Shown: positions 53,821-63,535 of the stretch, one piece after another
How the letters are laid out: each line of letters starts with the position of its first letter
How positions within the stretch are numbered: position 1 is the first letter of the stretch
NCBI GenBank assembly: GCA_947258715.1
Contig: CAMYJH010000012.1
Location: 62,001-126,000, forward strand
Direction: 5' to 3'
Length of the DNA: 64,000 bases
DNA from: an uncultured Gammaproteobacteria bacterium
Lineage (GTDB): Bacteria > Pseudomonadota > Gammaproteobacteria > HK1
Position numbers and translations under genes: made by a program
Notes under the pieces: model-generated
Seen by the model: the letters and a program-made list of their open reading frames with translations, nothing else
Databases searched by the model: none
What the model was told of the DNA's origin: nothing

Positions 53821-55830
53821 TTAGCCCAGCAGCGGCGCGATCACCAGGCTGACAATGGCCATCACGTTGATGAGAATGTTCATTGATGGTCCCGAAGTGT
53901 CCTTGAACGGATCGCCGACGGTATCGCCCACTACCGCAGCCTTGTGGGTGTCGGAACCTTTACCGCCCAGATTGCCTTTTTCCAGGTATTTCTTCGCGTT
54001 GTCCCAGGCGCCGCCGGCGTTGGCCATGGTGAGCGCCAGCAGTACGCATCCAAGCAACGCCCCGCCCAGCATTCCGCCGAGCGCCTCGGGGCCGATTCCG
54101 AAGCCGACGATAAAGGGCGCCGACACGGCGATGACCCCGGGGAGCACCATCTTTTTAATCGCGGCGGTGGTGGCGATTTCTACGCACTTGGCGTTGTCCG
54201 GCTGGGCCTTGCCCTCCAGCAACCCCGGGATCTCTCGAAACTGGCGCCGGATCTCGTTGATCATATCGAAAGCGGCGTCGCCAACCGCGGTCATGGTCAG
54301 CGCACCGATGAAGAACGGAATGACCCCGCCGATGAACAGCCCAATAAGAACGTGGGGCTCGCTGAGTTCGAGGGTAAAGTCGGCCAGTCGCACCGAGACC
54401 GTTTCCACGAAGGCGGTGATGATAGCCAGCGCCGCCAGCGCCGCGGCGCCGATGGCAAAGCCCTTGCCAATGGCGGCGGTGGTGTTGCCGAGCTCATCAA
54501 GGGAGTCGGTTATGGCCCGGGTTTCTTTGCCCATACCGCCCATCTCGGCGATACCGCCGGCGTTGTCGGCCACCGGCCCGTAAGCGTCGATGGCCATGGT
54601 AATGCCCACCGTTGCCAGCATGCCCACTGCGGCGATACCGACACCGTATAAACCGATCAGCTGGGTCGAGACGGCGATGATGGCGCATATGGTGAGCATT
54701 GGAATGGCAACCGAGATCATGCCGGTGGCGAGCCCGGAGATGATCACCGTCGCGGCGCCGGTTTGACCCGCCTTGGCGATTTCGATTACCGGTTTGCCGC
54801 CGGTGAAGTACTCGGTGGTGAGTCCGATGATGATGCCCCCCAGGGCTCCGGACAGCACAGCCACCCAGACGTTGGCGTGGATGCCGCTGACTCCTGTGAT
54901 CACGACGTAGGAGATTAGGATAAACGCGAGGCTCGCGCCGATGGTGCCAAAGCGAAGCGCCTTTTCCGGCTCCCGATCGGAGAATCTTTTGACCAGCCAG
55001 ATGCCGATGATGGAGCAGACTATTCCCAGGGAGGCCAAGCCCAGAGGCAGGAACATCAGCGACTGCCGCTCACCCAAACGATCGAGAACTACCGCGGGAA
55101 TGGTGGAGGCCATGGCGATGGTGGCGATCATGGCGCCGCAGTAAGACTCGAAGATGTCGGAGCCCATGCCGGCCACGTCACCCACGTTGTCGCCGACGTT
55201 GTCGGCGATGACGCCGGGATTGCGCGGGTCGTCCTCGGGGATCCCTGCTTCCAGCTTGCCGACGAGGTCCGCGCCCACGTCCGCGCTCTTGGTGAAGATA
55301 CCGCCGCCCACGCGGGCGAATAGCGCCACGCTCGAGGCGCCCATGCCGAAGCCATGAATAATGTGCGCGGTGTGTGGGTCGCCGCCGAAGAAGAGGTAGA
55401 GCAATCCCAACCCGAACAGGCCGAGAGCAGCCACCGCAAGCCCCATTATCGACCCGCCGAAGAAGGCGATGGTCAGTGCTTCCGGCGCGCCGCGCTCGCG
55501 GGCGGCGGTGGCGGTGCGCACGTTGGCCCGGGTGGCCGTCGTCATCCCAATGTATCCGGCGCCTGCCGATGATAGCGCGCCGACCAGAAACGCGAACACC
55601 GTGGCAATGCCGAGCAGATACCAGAGAATGATGATCATTACCAGGCAGAACCAGGCGAGAAGCTTGTACTCTCGGCGCATGAAGACCATGGCGCCAATGT
55701 GGATCTGCTCCGCGATGGCGACCACCTTGGGTTCCCCTTCGGGGTATTCCTTGACCTTCTGGAATATGAACCAGGCGACGCCCAGGCCACCGAGGCCGAA
55801 AATGATCGGAATGAGAGCGTTGGCGCTCAT
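53821..55830 (-). CDS. hppA: membrane-bound ion-translocating pyrophosphatase
   Basis: A 669-residue protein with about 16 membrane helices that hydrolyses PPi and pumps H+ and/or Na+. Catalytic loops are clear: [20 protein letters not shown] and [20 protein letters not shown] (about 180-220), [18 protein letters not shown] (about 460-480) and the C-terminal [15 protein letters not shown] with further Asp ligands. The Ala in [11 protein letters not shown] sits where K+-independent enzymes have Lys, so this is probably the K+-dependent class; whether it pumps Na+ or H+ cannot be decided safely. Neighbours are pfp and ppa, supporting a PPi-based energy economy. Confidence 0.96.
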   Translation of the reverse strand: MSANALIPIIFGLGGLGVAWFIFQKVKEYPEGEPKVVAIAEQIHIGAMVFMRREYKLLAWFCLVMIIILWYLLGIATVFAFLVGALSSAGAGYIGMTTATRANVRTATAARERGAPEALTIAFFGGSIMGLAVAALGLFGLGLLYLFFGGDPHTAHIIHGFGMGASSVALFARVGGGIFTKSADVGADLVGKLEAGIPEDDPRNPGVIADNVGDNVGDVAGMGSDIFESYCGAMIATIAMASTIPAVVLDRLGERQSLMFLPLGLASLGIVCSIIGIWLVKRFSDREPEKALRFGTIGASLAFILISYVVITGVSGIHANVWVAVLSGALGGIIIGLTTEYFTGGKPVIEIAKAGQTGAATVIISGLATGMISVAIPMLTICAIIAVSTQLIGLYGVGIAAVGMLATVGITMAIDAYGPVADNAGGIAEMGGMGKETRAITDSLDELGNTTAAIGKGFAIGAAALAALAIITAFVETVSVRLADFTLELSEPHVLIGLFIGGVIPFFIGALTMTAVGDAAFDMINEIRRQFREIPGLLEGKAQPDNAKCVEIATTAAIKKMVLPGVIAVSAPFIVGFGIGPEALGGMLGGALLGCVLLALTMANAGGAWDNAKKYLEKGNLGGKGSDTHKAAVVGDTVGDPFKDTSGPSMNILINVMAIVSLVIAPLLG

Positions 55831-56027
55831 TGGTTATCTCCCTAAAACCGGTGAAATCTTTGAAGTTACGCAGCTTTATTTGCCGGCGCAGTCCCGCCCC
55901 GTGAGCCGCCTGGCCGCAGGCGCGGAACTATAGTGGACTGCCAGAAAATTCACAATTATCGGAGCCTCGAGCCGAGCCCCGGGGCTGATATACTGTTGCG
56001 CGCAGCGTCCATGCCAGGGCTTCGAGC

Positions 56028-56576
56028 ATGAATCTGGACCGCGTTACCGCGGGTACAAATGTCCCCGACGACATCAACGTCATCATCGAGATTCCGGCGC
56101 GGAGCGACCCGGTGAAATACGAGATGGACAAGGAATCGGGCGCGATGTTCGTGGACAGATTCATGGGCACCTCCATGCACTATCCCTGCAACTACGGATA
56201 TGTGCCCAATACCCTGTCCGAAGACGGAGACCCGGTGGACGTTCTGGTTGTCACGCCATGCCCTCTGATCAGCGGCTCGGTGATCCGATGCCGGCCGCTC
56301 GGCATGCTGCAGATGACCGACGAATCGGGGCCGGATTCCAAGATAATCGCGCTGCCGAATAAAGGGCTGACGGATTACTACAGGAACGTGACTACAATCG
56401 ATAGCCTTCCCGAGTCATTGCTTTCTCAGATTGCCCATTTTTTCGAACACTACAAGGACCTCGAATCCGGTAAATGGGTGAAGATCGAAGGCTGGACCGG
56501 AGTCAAAGACGCAAAAAACGAGGTCCTCTCGAGCGTCGAGCGCTACAAGAGCGCTCCGCAGAAACCCAACTTCTGA
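56028..56576 (+). CDS. ppa: soluble inorganic pyrophosphatase (family I)
   Basis: A 182-residue family I PPase. Active-site blocks are [45 protein letters not shown] (three catalytic Asp in EDGDPVD) and the [14 protein letters not shown] strand near the end, including the conserved Lys. It hydrolyses PPi to phosphate in the cytoplasm. It is divergent from hppA across about 200 bases, so soluble and membrane PPases may be co-regulated or compete for the same pool. Confidence 0.96.
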   Translation: MNLDRVTAGTNVPDDINVIIEIPARSDPVKYEMDKESGAMFVDRFMGTSMHYPCNYGYVPNTLSEDGDPVDVLVVTPCPLISGSVIRCRPLGMLQMTDESGPDSKIIALPNKGLTDYYRNVTTIDSLPESLLSQIAHFFEHYKDLESGKWVKIEGWTGVKDAKNEVLSSVERYKSAPQKPNF

Positions 56577-56635
56577 TCTTCGAACCAGCTAAGGGGCTGC
56601 CCACGCCGCGCTTACGACATGGCCTCCCATCGCGT

Positions 56636-57919
56636 ATGCCATACAACTCCCATAACTCGGCGATCTACTACACCGCAACCGCGAATTCATATCCGCCGTG
56701 TCCAATTTTAGAGGGCGAGCGGGAGGCCGACGTTTGCGTCGTTGGCGGCGGTTTTTCCGGGGTCTCCGCGGCGCTTGACCTGTCAGAGCGGGGTTACCGG
56801 GTGGCGCTGATGGAGAGTAGCCGGCTGGGCTTCGGCGCCTCGGGACGCAACGGTGGGCAAATCGGCTCGGGGCTTCGCGCCGGCATTGGCGAAATTGAGC
56901 GCCTCGCCGGCCGCGAAAATGCCAGATTGCTGTGGGAAATGTGCCAGGAAGCCAAAGCCATCATCGCCGAACGCGTTAATCGCCATGGGATTGATTGTGA
57001 CTACAAGCCGGGAAATCTGCTCGCAGCCACCCGCGAACGCTTTTTGCCCGGACTTGCGGCAGAAGCGGAGTACCTTTCGAAGCACTACGGCTACGACGGA
57101 TACCGCATGCTTTCGCGACAGCAGATCCGCGACGAGGTGGCGACCGAGGCCTACTGCGGAGGACGCTTGGATACCGGCGGGGGGCATTTCCACCCTCTAA
57201 ATTACCTCCTGGGCGTGGCCGACGCGGCGCGTTCGCTGGGAGCGAAGATGTTCGAGAACAGCGAGGTGCTGGAGATCCGATGGGGGGATCCGTGCATCGT
57301 TCGCACAGCCGGCGGTCAGGTGCGCGCCCGATATGTTCTTCTTTGCGTCAACGCCTATTTGGACGATCTGGTGCCGAGAATCGGCGGCAAGATCATGCCC
57401 ATCATCAATCACGTTCTGGCGACCGCGCCGCTTGGCGAAGAGCTGGCAAGTGGGCTCATCCGTAATGACTACTGTGTCCACTCTACCAAGTTCGTGGTGG
57501 ACTATTACAAACTGTCCGCCGATCGGCGCCTGCTCTTCGGCGGTGGTGAGACCTACAGCGATCGCGAACTTCCGGACATCAAGAGTTTCGTCCGTCGCTA
57601 CATGCTCGCCGTGTTTCCCCAGCTCCAGAACGTCGGCGTCGATCACGCCTGGAGCGGACGTCTCGCCATCACCATGAACCGCTTGCCGCATTTCGGCCGC
57701 ATCGGGCGTCACGGCTTTTTCGTGCAGGGTTTCTCCGGTCATGGCGTCGCCCTGACGCAGCTGGCGGGCCGGCTGATGGCGGAAGCCGTTGCCGGCGATG
57801 CAGAGCGATTCGATATATTCGCGAAGCTGAAGCACCGGTCATTCCCAGGCGGTACCGTGCTCAGAAAACCGCTGCTGGTGCTGGGAATGCTTTACTACGC
57901 TCTGCGCGATCGATTCTAA
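56636..57919 (+). CDS. FAD-dependent amine oxidoreductase (DAO family), gamma-glutamylputrescine oxidase-like
   Basis: About 427 residues from ATG 56636 (MPYNSHNSAIYYTAT; the frame is open further upstream inside ppa). FAD motif VCVVGGGFSGVSAALDL (about 32-48), GFGASGRNGGQIGSG (about 65-79), the FVVDYYKLSADRRLLFGGGE block and the C-terminal FFVQGFSGHGVALTQLAG match PuuB/OrdL flavoproteins, which oxidise secondary amines such as gamma-glutamylputrescine. Substrate not certain. It is downstream of ppa but functionally unrelated; it could also serve the methylated-amine pathway (inference). Confidence 0.92.
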   Translation: MPYNSHNSAIYYTATANSYPPCPILEGEREADVCVVGGGFSGVSAALDLSERGYRVALMESSRLGFGASGRNGGQIGSGLRAGIGEIERLAGRENARLLWEMCQEAKAIIAERVNRHGIDCDYKPGNLLAATRERFLPGLAAEAEYLSKHYGYDGYRMLSRQQIRDEVATEAYCGGRLDTGGGHFHPLNYLLGVADAARSLGAKMFENSEVLEIRWGDPCIVRTAGGQVRARYVLLCVNAYLDDLVPRIGGKIMPIINHVLATAPLGEELASGLIRNDYCVHSTKFVVDYYKLSADRRLLFGGGETYSDRELPDIKSFVRRYMLAVFPQLQNVGVDHAWSGRLAITMNRLPHFGRIGRHGFFVQGFSGHGVALTQLAGRLMAEAVAGDAERFDIFAKLKHRSFPGGTVLRKPLLVLGMLYYALRDRF

Positions 57920-58105
57920 GACTGCGATAAGAACATGCGTCCTGGACCTTTTCAGCCACCATGGACTCGATGCGTTGCGAGCCCATATTCTTCAAATCAG
58001 GCCATTGCGCGCGTGGTTCGGGTGCAGCAGATTCATCTCCACTGTGTCCCGGATTGTTTCGAAGTACTGAACCTGGCGTCCAATTGCGACACGGTTAGCG
58101 GGTGC

Positions 58106-58705
58106 TCAACGCGTTTCGAGAACATCTATTCCAATCTCCGAAAGCAGCGCCGCGGTCTCGTACAGCGGCAGGCCCATGACGCCTGAATAGCTGCCTTCGA
58201 GAGCGGAGACGAACACCGCAGCGCGCCCCTGAATGGCGTAGGCGCCCGCCTTGTCCAGCGGTTCAGGAGTGGCGCAGTAGGCCGCGCGCTCCGCATCGCT
58301 GATTGGGCGGAAGCTAACAAGGCTACGGCTGAGCCGCGTACTCGACACGCCGCTGGTGACGCAGACCGAGCTCAAAACCTCGTGGGTGCGCCCCGATAGC
58401 TTGGCCAGCATGTCGCTGGCTTCATTCGAGTCGGCGGGCTTGCCCAGAATATCTCCTTCGATGACCACCACGGTGTCCGCACCCAGCACGGGTGCGCGAT
58501 CCCCGGCAGGCAGCGATCTCCAGCCGGTCACCGATTTTTCCTCGGCGAGCCTCAGGACGTAATCCTGCGCTGACTCGTACCTTCCCCGGGACTCGTCCAC
58601 GTCCACCTTGAGCAAACGAAACCTTACTCCGATCTGCAGAAGTAGCTCGCGCCGGCGGGGGGATTGGGAAGCGAGATAGATTAACGGTGTCGAAGTCGGG
58701 ATCAC
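58106..58705 (-). CDS. maf: Maf-family nucleoside triphosphate pyrophosphatase
   Basis: A 199-residue Maf protein: LASQSPRRRELLLQIG (about 11-26), ADTVVVIEGDILGKPAD (about 75-91) with the catalytic Asp, LSGRTHEVLSSVCV, and DKAGAYAIQGRAAVFVSALEGSYSGVMGLPL (about 150-180). It hydrolyses dTTP/UTP or modified nucleotides to the monophosphate plus PPi. The start is GTG at 58705, three bases after the stop of a 63-codon ORF, with no ribosome-binding site of its own, suggesting translational coupling. Last gene of the leuS-to-maf run. Confidence 0.94.
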   Translation of the reverse strand: MIPTSTPLIYLASQSPRRRELLLQIGVRFRLLKVDVDESRGRYESAQDYVLRLAEEKSVTGWRSLPAGDRAPVLGADTVVVIEGDILGKPADSNEASDMLAKLSGRTHEVLSSVCVTSGVSSTRLSRSLVSFRPISDAERAAYCATPEPLDKAGAYAIQGRAAVFVSALEGSYSGVMGLPLYETAALLSEIGIDVLETR

Positions 58706-58708
58706 GTT

Positions 58709-58900
58709 TTACTTATGGTCCCGAATACGAACATCTGAGTCTGAGGATTCGCGGGCAAAATCCTGCCCCTGCAACGACAGGGGGCCGTCTCCCACGGCGC
58801 GACCGTGGCTTCGCGCGCTATTCAGGGATACCGACAAATGAGTTACAGAGTTAACGCTTGGCGGCAGTATGGTAGATCCGTTGCCAACGGTGGTCTTCAT
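58709..58900 (-). CDS. 63-residue protein of unknown function in the rlmH-maf interval
   Basis: ATG 58900 has GAGGA five bases upstream and begins only 11 bases after the rlmH stop; its TAA is three bases before the maf GTG. This tight fit inside an operon argues for a real gene. The protein is Ser-rich and polar (begins MKTTVGNGSTILPPSVNSVT, ends SDSDVRIRDHK), with no membrane span or Cys, probably disordered. No family is recognised. Confidence 0.55.
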   Translation of the reverse strand: MKTTVGNGSTILPPSVNSVTHLSVSLNSARSHGRAVGDGPLSLQGQDFARESSDSDVRIRDHK

Positions 58901-58911
58901 TTATCCTCGTC

Positions 58912-59382
58912 TTACTCACGATGGTAGGGATGCCCGCTCAGTACGCTCCACGCCCGGTAAAGCTGTTCAGCAACAACTATGCGCGCGAGTCCGTGGGGCA
59001 GGGTGAGCGCAGAGAGTGACCAGCGGCGGTGAGCGCGCTCGAGACACGCGGGAGCAAGTCCTTCCGCGCCTCCGATGAGCAAAGCCACGTTCTGATAGTT
59101 CCGGCGCCAGTCTTCGAGCTGGCCCGCAAGCTGTTTTGTGGACCAGGTCTCGCCGTCAATACTCAGCGCGATCACCAGGGCGCCCCGGGGGATCAATCGA
59201 ACTAAGCGTTCGCCTTCCTTTTCTAGCGCTCGTTTTACATCTGCGGCCTTTCCGTGATGGCGGCTAGGCACTTCCGCCAGGGCCATGGCGCATTCACGCG
59301 GCATGCGCCGGGCGTAGGTTTCAAAGCCCTGATTGATCCACGTTGGTTGGCGGTCGCCGACGCAAAGCAGGTGCAGGCGCAT
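58912..59382 (-). CDS. rlmH: 23S rRNA (pseudouridine1915-N3)-methyltransferase RlmH
   Basis: A 156-residue SPOUT methyltransferase: N-terminal LHLLCVGDRQPTWINQGFETYARRM, SAM-binding knot LIGGAEGLAP and SLSALTLPHGLARIVVAEQLYRAW, with the C-terminal HPYHRE that contacts the ribosome. It methylates pseudouridine 1915 in helix 69 of 23S rRNA. It follows rsfS directly (adjacent stop and start), the usual arrangement. Confidence 0.97.
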   Translation of the reverse strand: MRLHLLCVGDRQPTWINQGFETYARRMPRECAMALAEVPSRHHGKAADVKRALEKEGERLVRLIPRGALVIALSIDGETWSTKQLAGQLEDWRRNYQNVALLIGGAEGLAPACLERAHRRWSLSALTLPHGLARIVVAEQLYRAWSVLSGHPYHRE

Positions 59383-59742
59383 TCACTGCAATGCGCGACG
59401 CGGCGCTCCCCGTGCCGCTTGTTCCCGGTTCCAGAGCTTTTCCAGCTGATAGAACTCGCGGGTATCGGGAAGCATGACGTGCAGTACTACGTCACACAGA
59501 TCTACCAGCACCCATTCGCCTTGAGCCAGCCCTTCCACTCCCATGGGCGGATACTGATTTTTCTTGGATTGTTCAATCACGTTCTCGGCGATAGAGCGGA
59601 CGTGCCTGTCGGATCGCCCGGAAGCGATGATCATGAAGTCCGTAACGTCGGTGAGTTTGCGTACGTCAAGCACCGTGATATCGATTGCTTTGAGGTCTGT
59701 CAGCCAGTCCTGGACACTCTGGCATAGTTTTTCAGCTGTCAT
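59383..59742 (-). CDS. rsfS: ribosome silencing factor RsfS
   Basis: A 119-residue RsfS/Iojap protein: ALDIT-like [30 protein letters not shown] (about 18-47), [30 protein letters not shown] (about 76-105). It binds uL14 on the 50S subunit and blocks subunit joining under nutrient limitation. The ATG overlaps the nadD stop (ATGA). Confidence 0.97.
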   Translation of the reverse strand: MTAEKLCQSVQDWLTDLKAIDITVLDVRKLTDVTDFMIIASGRSDRHVRSIAENVIEQSKKNQYPPMGVEGLAQGEWVLVDLCDVVLHVMLPDTREFYQLEKLWNREQAARGAPRRALQ

Positions 59743-60374
59743 GCGTGATGCAGTTCTCCTCTCTTGAGAATTTCGTTCACCGGGTCGGGAACCAGGTATC
59801 GGATTGACTTACCCGCGTTGAGAAGCGCGCGAATCCGGGTGGCTGAAATATCAAGCGCCGGGATTTTTTGCACGATAACATGGCCGGCGCACCGCTCACG
59901 CAGTTTCGCCGGATCGTTCACGCCCCGCGAAGTCATCAGATCGGCCACGGCGCCTGATTCGGGGCGCGCGGATCCTGGCCGGTGAGCTACCGAGATGTGT
60001 GCAAGCTTTGGTAATTCCTTCCACTGGTGCCACTTATCGAAGTGGCAAAAGGTATCCATACCCACGATCAGACAAATCGGAGTATTGCCGAGTTCCTCTC
60101 GCAGCGAGCGCAACGTGTCCACAGTATAAGACAGACCTTCCCTTTGCAGCTCGCGGGCGTCAACTTCCAGGCCGTTTTCTCCTTCAATGGCCGCCTCGAG
60201 CATGCGCAGCCGACGGGATGCATCCATGCCGGGTGCGGCCCTCAGCGGCGGATAGAGCGCCGGGATGAGCTTCACGCTGGAAAGGCCCAGCGCTTCACGC
60301 ATTTCGATTGCAAGTCTTAGATGGCCGTTGTGAACGGGATCGAAAGTGCCGCCGAGGATACCGATGGGATTCAC
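59739..60374 (-). CDS. nadD: nicotinate-mononucleotide adenylyltransferase
   Basis: A 211-residue Nad[19 protein letters not shown] (nucleotide-binding GTFDPxHxGH, residues 5-22), [26 protein letters not shown] and the C-terminal [24 protein letters not shown] (ISxTxxR motif). It makes nicotinate adenine dinucleotide in NAD biosynthesis. The start is GTG at 60374. Downstream rsfS overlaps by four bases. Confidence 0.96.
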   Translation of the reverse strand: MNPIGILGGTFDPVHNGHLRLAIEMREALGLSSVKLIPALYPPLRAAPGMDASRRLRMLEAAIEGENGLEVDARELQREGLSYTVDTLRSLREELGNTPICLIVGMDTFCHFDKWHQWKELPKLAHISVAHRPGSARPESGAVADLMTSRGVNDPAKLRERCAGHVIVQKIPALDISATRIRALLNAGKSIRYLVPDPVNEILKRGELHHA

Positions 60375-60445
60375 GCGTGGCGGGCACTAAGAATCCGCAG
60401 CGGAAGAGTGCCGCTACTGAGATCTTTTTGAACGTTGGTGTTCAA

Positions 60446-60568
60446 GTGATTCGTGATTAGTGAATAGTAATTAGCAGTTGGTTGCCGTTCACGAGAGTAA
60501 TTCCAAGGATGTCAACGAAAACATTTATAAACGTAACAGTAGTCTGTTATCTACGAATCACCAATTAC
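60446..60568. repeat. degenerate AT-rich heptamer inverted element at the 3' end of proA (copy C)
   Basis: Left arm 60446-60473 is four heptamers GTGATTC-GTGATTA-GTGAATA-GTAATTA. The right arm 60555-60568 is GAATCAC-CAATTAC, i.e. on the minus strand GTAATTG-GTGATTC. GTGATTCGT (60446-60454) pairs exactly with ACGAATCAC (60553-60561). The TAA stop of proA lies inside the outer heptamer. The architecture parallels copies A and B with a different, AT-rich unit. Confidence 0.6.
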
Positions 60569-61971
60569 TTCCTGGTCTGGCCCTCGCCCAGCACAACGAA
60601 CTTCTGTGAGGTCAGCCCTTCAAGTCCCACGGGTCCGCGCACGTGAAGCTTGTCGGTGCTGATGCCGATCTCGGCGCCCAACCCGTATTCGAAGCCGTCG
60701 GCGAAACAGGTGGGCGCGTTCACCATCACAGAGCTGGAGTCCACCTCGCGCAGGAACCGCCGGGCGCGGGTCAAGTCTTCGGTGATAATGGCGTCCGTGT
60801 GACCGGATCCGTAGTCCCGGATATGGGCCATGGCTTGATCCATGTCCGCCACCACTCGCAGCGACAGAATCGGAGCGAGGTATTCGGTGTGCCAGTCATC
60901 TTCGGTTGCCGCTACGCCATCTTGCACCAGTTTGAGACTCTCTTCGCAACAGCGAAGCTCCACCTTGGCCTGACAAAACTTTTGATCGAGAATCGGCAGC
61001 ACTTCTTCCGCAATAGGCCGGGCCACCAGCAAGGTCTCCATGGCGCCACAGATTCCGTAGCGGTAGGTTTTGGCATTGAAAGCTATGTCAACCGCCTTTT
61101 GCATATCGGCGCGGTCGTCGATGTACACGTGGCAGATCCCGTCGAGGTGCTTGATCACGGGAACGGTAGCTTCCCGGCTGATGCGCTCGATGAGACCCTT
61201 TCCGCCGCGGGGCACGATGATATCTACGTGTTCATCCATGCTGATGAGCACGCCCACGGCTTTGCGGTCCGTGGTTTCCACTACCTGCACCGCGTCCACC
61301 GGCAAGCCCGCCTGTTTCAGACCTGCGTGGATGCATTCGGCGATGGCGCGATTGGAATGAATGGCCTCGGAGCCACCGCGCAGTATGGTGGCGTTGCCCG
61401 CCTTGAGACAAAGACCGGCCGCGTCCGCGGTCACGTTGGGCCGAGACTCGTAGATGATGCCGATGACACCGAGCGGCACCCGCATGCGTCCGACCTGGAG
61501 TCCCGAGGGACGGTAGTTGAGACCGGTGATTTCGCCGACGGGATCGGGTAGCGAGGCGATCTGGCGAAGCCCGTCCGCCATGGACTGGATACGGGCATCG
61601 GTGAGCTTCAGCCGATCCAAAAGCGCGGACGCAAGGTTGTTGGACTTCGCTGCCTCCAGGTCCCGCTGGTTGGCTTTCCTCAGCATCCGGGATCGGTCCG
61701 CGATGGCGGAGGCGATTGCGAGCAGGGCGGCGTTCTTTTCCCCGGTTCTGGACCTGGCGAGAGTATCGGATGCCGCGCGGGCACGCTGTCCGAGACCGTG
61801 CACGTAGGCGAGGACGTCGCTCGGGTCGAGAGCGCCGGATAAGTCTTTGGCCGTGGTGGCGATGGCGTGGTGCCTCCGTAAGCTTCGGGATGGTGGATCG
61901 TCGCGCAGGCGGCGAGGTTTCAGTGGATTATACGTGAGTCGCGGGCACCAGTCCGACGCCGCAGACGGCAA
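60565..61971 (-). CDS. proA: gamma-glutamyl phosphate reductase
   Basis: ProA reduces gamma-glutamyl phosphate to glutamate semialdehyde in proline synthesis. Aldehyde-dehydrogenase-fold landmarks: [46 protein letters not shown] and the catalytic Cys in [14 protein letters not shown] (the usual Asn after Cys is Gly here), [23 protein letters not shown] at the end. The frame from ATG 61971 gives 468 residues, about 45 longer than usual and overlapping holA by 44 bases. A GTG at 61803 ([12 protein letters not shown]) aligns with the normal ProA N-terminus and gives 412 residues, but lacks a clear ribosome-binding site. Confidence 0.93.
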   Translation of the reverse strand: MPSAASDWCPRLTYNPLKPRRLRDDPPSRSLRRHHAIATTAKDLSGALDPSDVLAYVHGLGQRARAASDTLARSRTGEKNAALLAIASAIADRSRMLRKANQRDLEAAKSNNLASALLDRLKLTDARIQSMADGLRQIASLPDPVGEITGLNYRPSGLQVGRMRVPLGVIGIIYESRPNVTADAAGLCLKAGNATILRGGSEAIHSNRAIAECIHAGLKQAGLPVDAVQVVETTDRKAVGVLISMDEHVDIIVPRGGKGLIERISREATVPVIKHLDGICHVYIDDRADMQKAVDIAFNAKTYRYGICGAMETLLVARPIAEEVLPILDQKFCQAKVELRCCEESLKLVQDGVAATEDDWHTEYLAPILSLRVVADMDQAMAHIRDYGSGHTDAIITEDLTRARRFLREVDSSSVMVNAPTCFADGFEYGLGAEIGISTDKLHVRGPVGLEGLTSQKFVVLGEGQTRK

Positions 61972-62992
61972 CAGCGAGCTCTACCAGGGCGTCCCAGGCT
62001 TCGCCGCGGTAGCGCTTTACCGCTGTATCGGTGCGCTTCCCGGTGCCCTTGGCGAGGCGGTCGATGGCGCCGGCGCGGAGGATGAAGAGGCGCCAGTTTT
62101 GCGGACCGTTTCGTTCCAGCGCGCGCTCCAGCGCCGACTGGTGCCTTCGCCAGACGGCGAATTTGCCCATGGCGAGGACCGCGTCCAGGGACTCACCGGC
62201 GTCAACGCGCAACGCAATCTGATGGGCGCTGCGCAGCATCCAGGCCACCGGGCCCAGGACCTGCAGCGGATCGAGTCCTTCATCTTTCAGCGCCATCGTG
62301 ATACGAACCGCCCGCGTCGCGTCTCCTTCCAGCACGCAGTCGACCAGGTCGAAGGCGCCGAAGCGCGCGCTGTCCGTGATGCTCGCCAGCACGTCTTCTA
62401 CTTCCAGAGCCCGGTCTCCGTAGAGCAGCTTGAGCTTGTCGAGCTCCTGGGCGCAGGCCAGCAGGTTGCCTTCGCTTCGCTCGGCGATCAACCGGCAGGC
62501 ATCGTTAGAAAGTTCTACCCCGGCCGCCAAGGCCCGCTGCGCGACCCATCCGGGCAGGCGTTTTGCATTTACCGGCCATACCTGAATGATGGCGCCGGCG
62601 GCATCGATGGCTTTCAGCCACGCGGCTGAAAAGCCGCGCTTGTCAATTCTAGGCGCGCTGACGAGCAGAAGATGGTCGGGGTTTGGCGCCTCCACCGCAG
62701 CTTTAATCGCTTCCACGCCCTGCTTGTCCGGCTTGGCGGTGGACAATCGCAGATCGATTACGCGCCGTTCGGCAAATAGTGAAAGACTCTCGCCCAGCTG
62801 CTTAAGCGTGCTCCAATCGAAGCGCGCATCGGCATGGAGCACGACTCGGTCGGTGAAACCTTCCGCCCGTGCCGCCGTGCGTAGCTGGTCGAGACACTCC
62901 TGAAGCTGAAGCGGCTCGTCGCCGCTGACTAGATAAACCGGCGCGAGCCCGCGCTCCAGGCTGCGTTTGAGTTGATCGGGCCGAAATCGCAC
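61928..62992 (-). CDS. holA: DNA polymerase III subunit delta
   Basis: A 354-residue clamp-loader delta subunit: N-terminal [22 protein letters not shown] (about 16-37), then [25 protein letters not shown] and the middle-domain [20 protein letters not shown]-terminal collar domain [11 protein letters not shown]. It opens the beta clamp in the gamma complex. The start is GTG 62992. It lies between lptE and proA in the conserved gammaproteobacterial order; its 3' end overlaps the long form of proA. Confidence 0.95.
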   Translation of the reverse strand: MRFRPDQLKRSLERGLAPVYLVSGDEPLQLQECLDQLRTAARAEGFTDRVVLHADARFDWSTLKQLGESLSLFAERRVIDLRLSTAKPDKQGVEAIKAAVEAPNPDHLLLVSAPRIDKRGFSAAWLKAIDAAGAIIQVWPVNAKRLPGWVAQRALAAGVELSNDACRLIAERSEGNLLACAQELDKLKLLYGDRALEVEDVLASITDSARFGAFDLVDCVLEGDATRAVRITMALKDEGLDPLQVLGPVAWMLRSAHQIALRVDAGESLDAVLAMGKFAVWRRHQSALERALERNGPQNWRLFILRAGAIDRLAKGTGKRTDTAVKRYRGEAWDALVELAVAVCGVGLVPATHV

Positions 62993-63010
62993 GGATCGCT
63001 TAAATGCGTG

Positions 63011-63514
63011 TCAGCGCTTGAGCGCGACCTCGATTCTGCGCATCAGCTGGCGCGCGGCGTCGCGGCGCATCTCGTCGCGCAGCAAGTCTTCTTCTCTGCT
63101 GCTGCCGATCACGGCTTCCGGATCGAACACGTAACTTCTGAGCAGGTTCACCGTGCCATTCTCGATTGCCGTCGGGCTGTCGCTGCGGCTAACCCGGTAG
63201 TCGAAGGTGTATGCGAGCTCGAATTCCCGCTCTTTGCCGCTGGCGGGGTCGACCGAGAGCACTCGCCGGCTGAATCGTTCGCTGCTGACCGTGATGCTGG
63301 CGTCGGCTTCGGCGATGCTGGTAGAAGCGCGGACGCCGCCGCTTTCTAGCAGCGCAAGTATGTCATCGCGCAGCTGGGTGGGTGCCGCCACGTGAACCGC
63401 GCGAATGTCCTCCGGTAGATCCAGCACGCCGCGGAGCTTAAAACCGCAAGCGGCGAGCAAAAGCGCCGCTGCCAGAAGCGGGGTGAACACGATGAATTTG
63501 CGCGCGCGCTTCAC
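63011..63514 (-). CDS. lptE: LPS-assembly lipoprotein LptE
   Basis: A 167-residue outer-membrane lipoprotein. Signal peptide with lipobox LLAAC (Cys about 23), then GFKLRGVLDLPEDIRAVHVA, the typical LptE start, and a two-layer alpha/beta domain ending RDAARQLMRRIEVALKR. LptE plugs the LptD barrel that inserts lipopolysaccharide in the outer leaflet, showing a Gram-negative envelope. Start GTG at 63514. Located between leuS and holA as usual. Confidence 0.94.
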   Translation of the reverse strand: MKRARKFIVFTPLLAAALLLAACGFKLRGVLDLPEDIRAVHVAAPTQLRDDILALLESGGVRASTSIAEADASITVSSERFSRRVLSVDPASGKEREFELAYTFDYRVSRSDSPTAIENGTVNLLRSYVFDPEAVIGSSREEDLLRDEMRRDAARQLMRRIEVALKR

Positions 63515-63535
63515 GCCCTTGGCTTTCGCGGTTTC

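Noticed and set aside
57935..58186. 83-codon plus-strand frame after the amine oxidoreductase
   Set aside because: No ribosome-binding site, no recognisable domain, and it runs into the 3' end of maf on the other strand.
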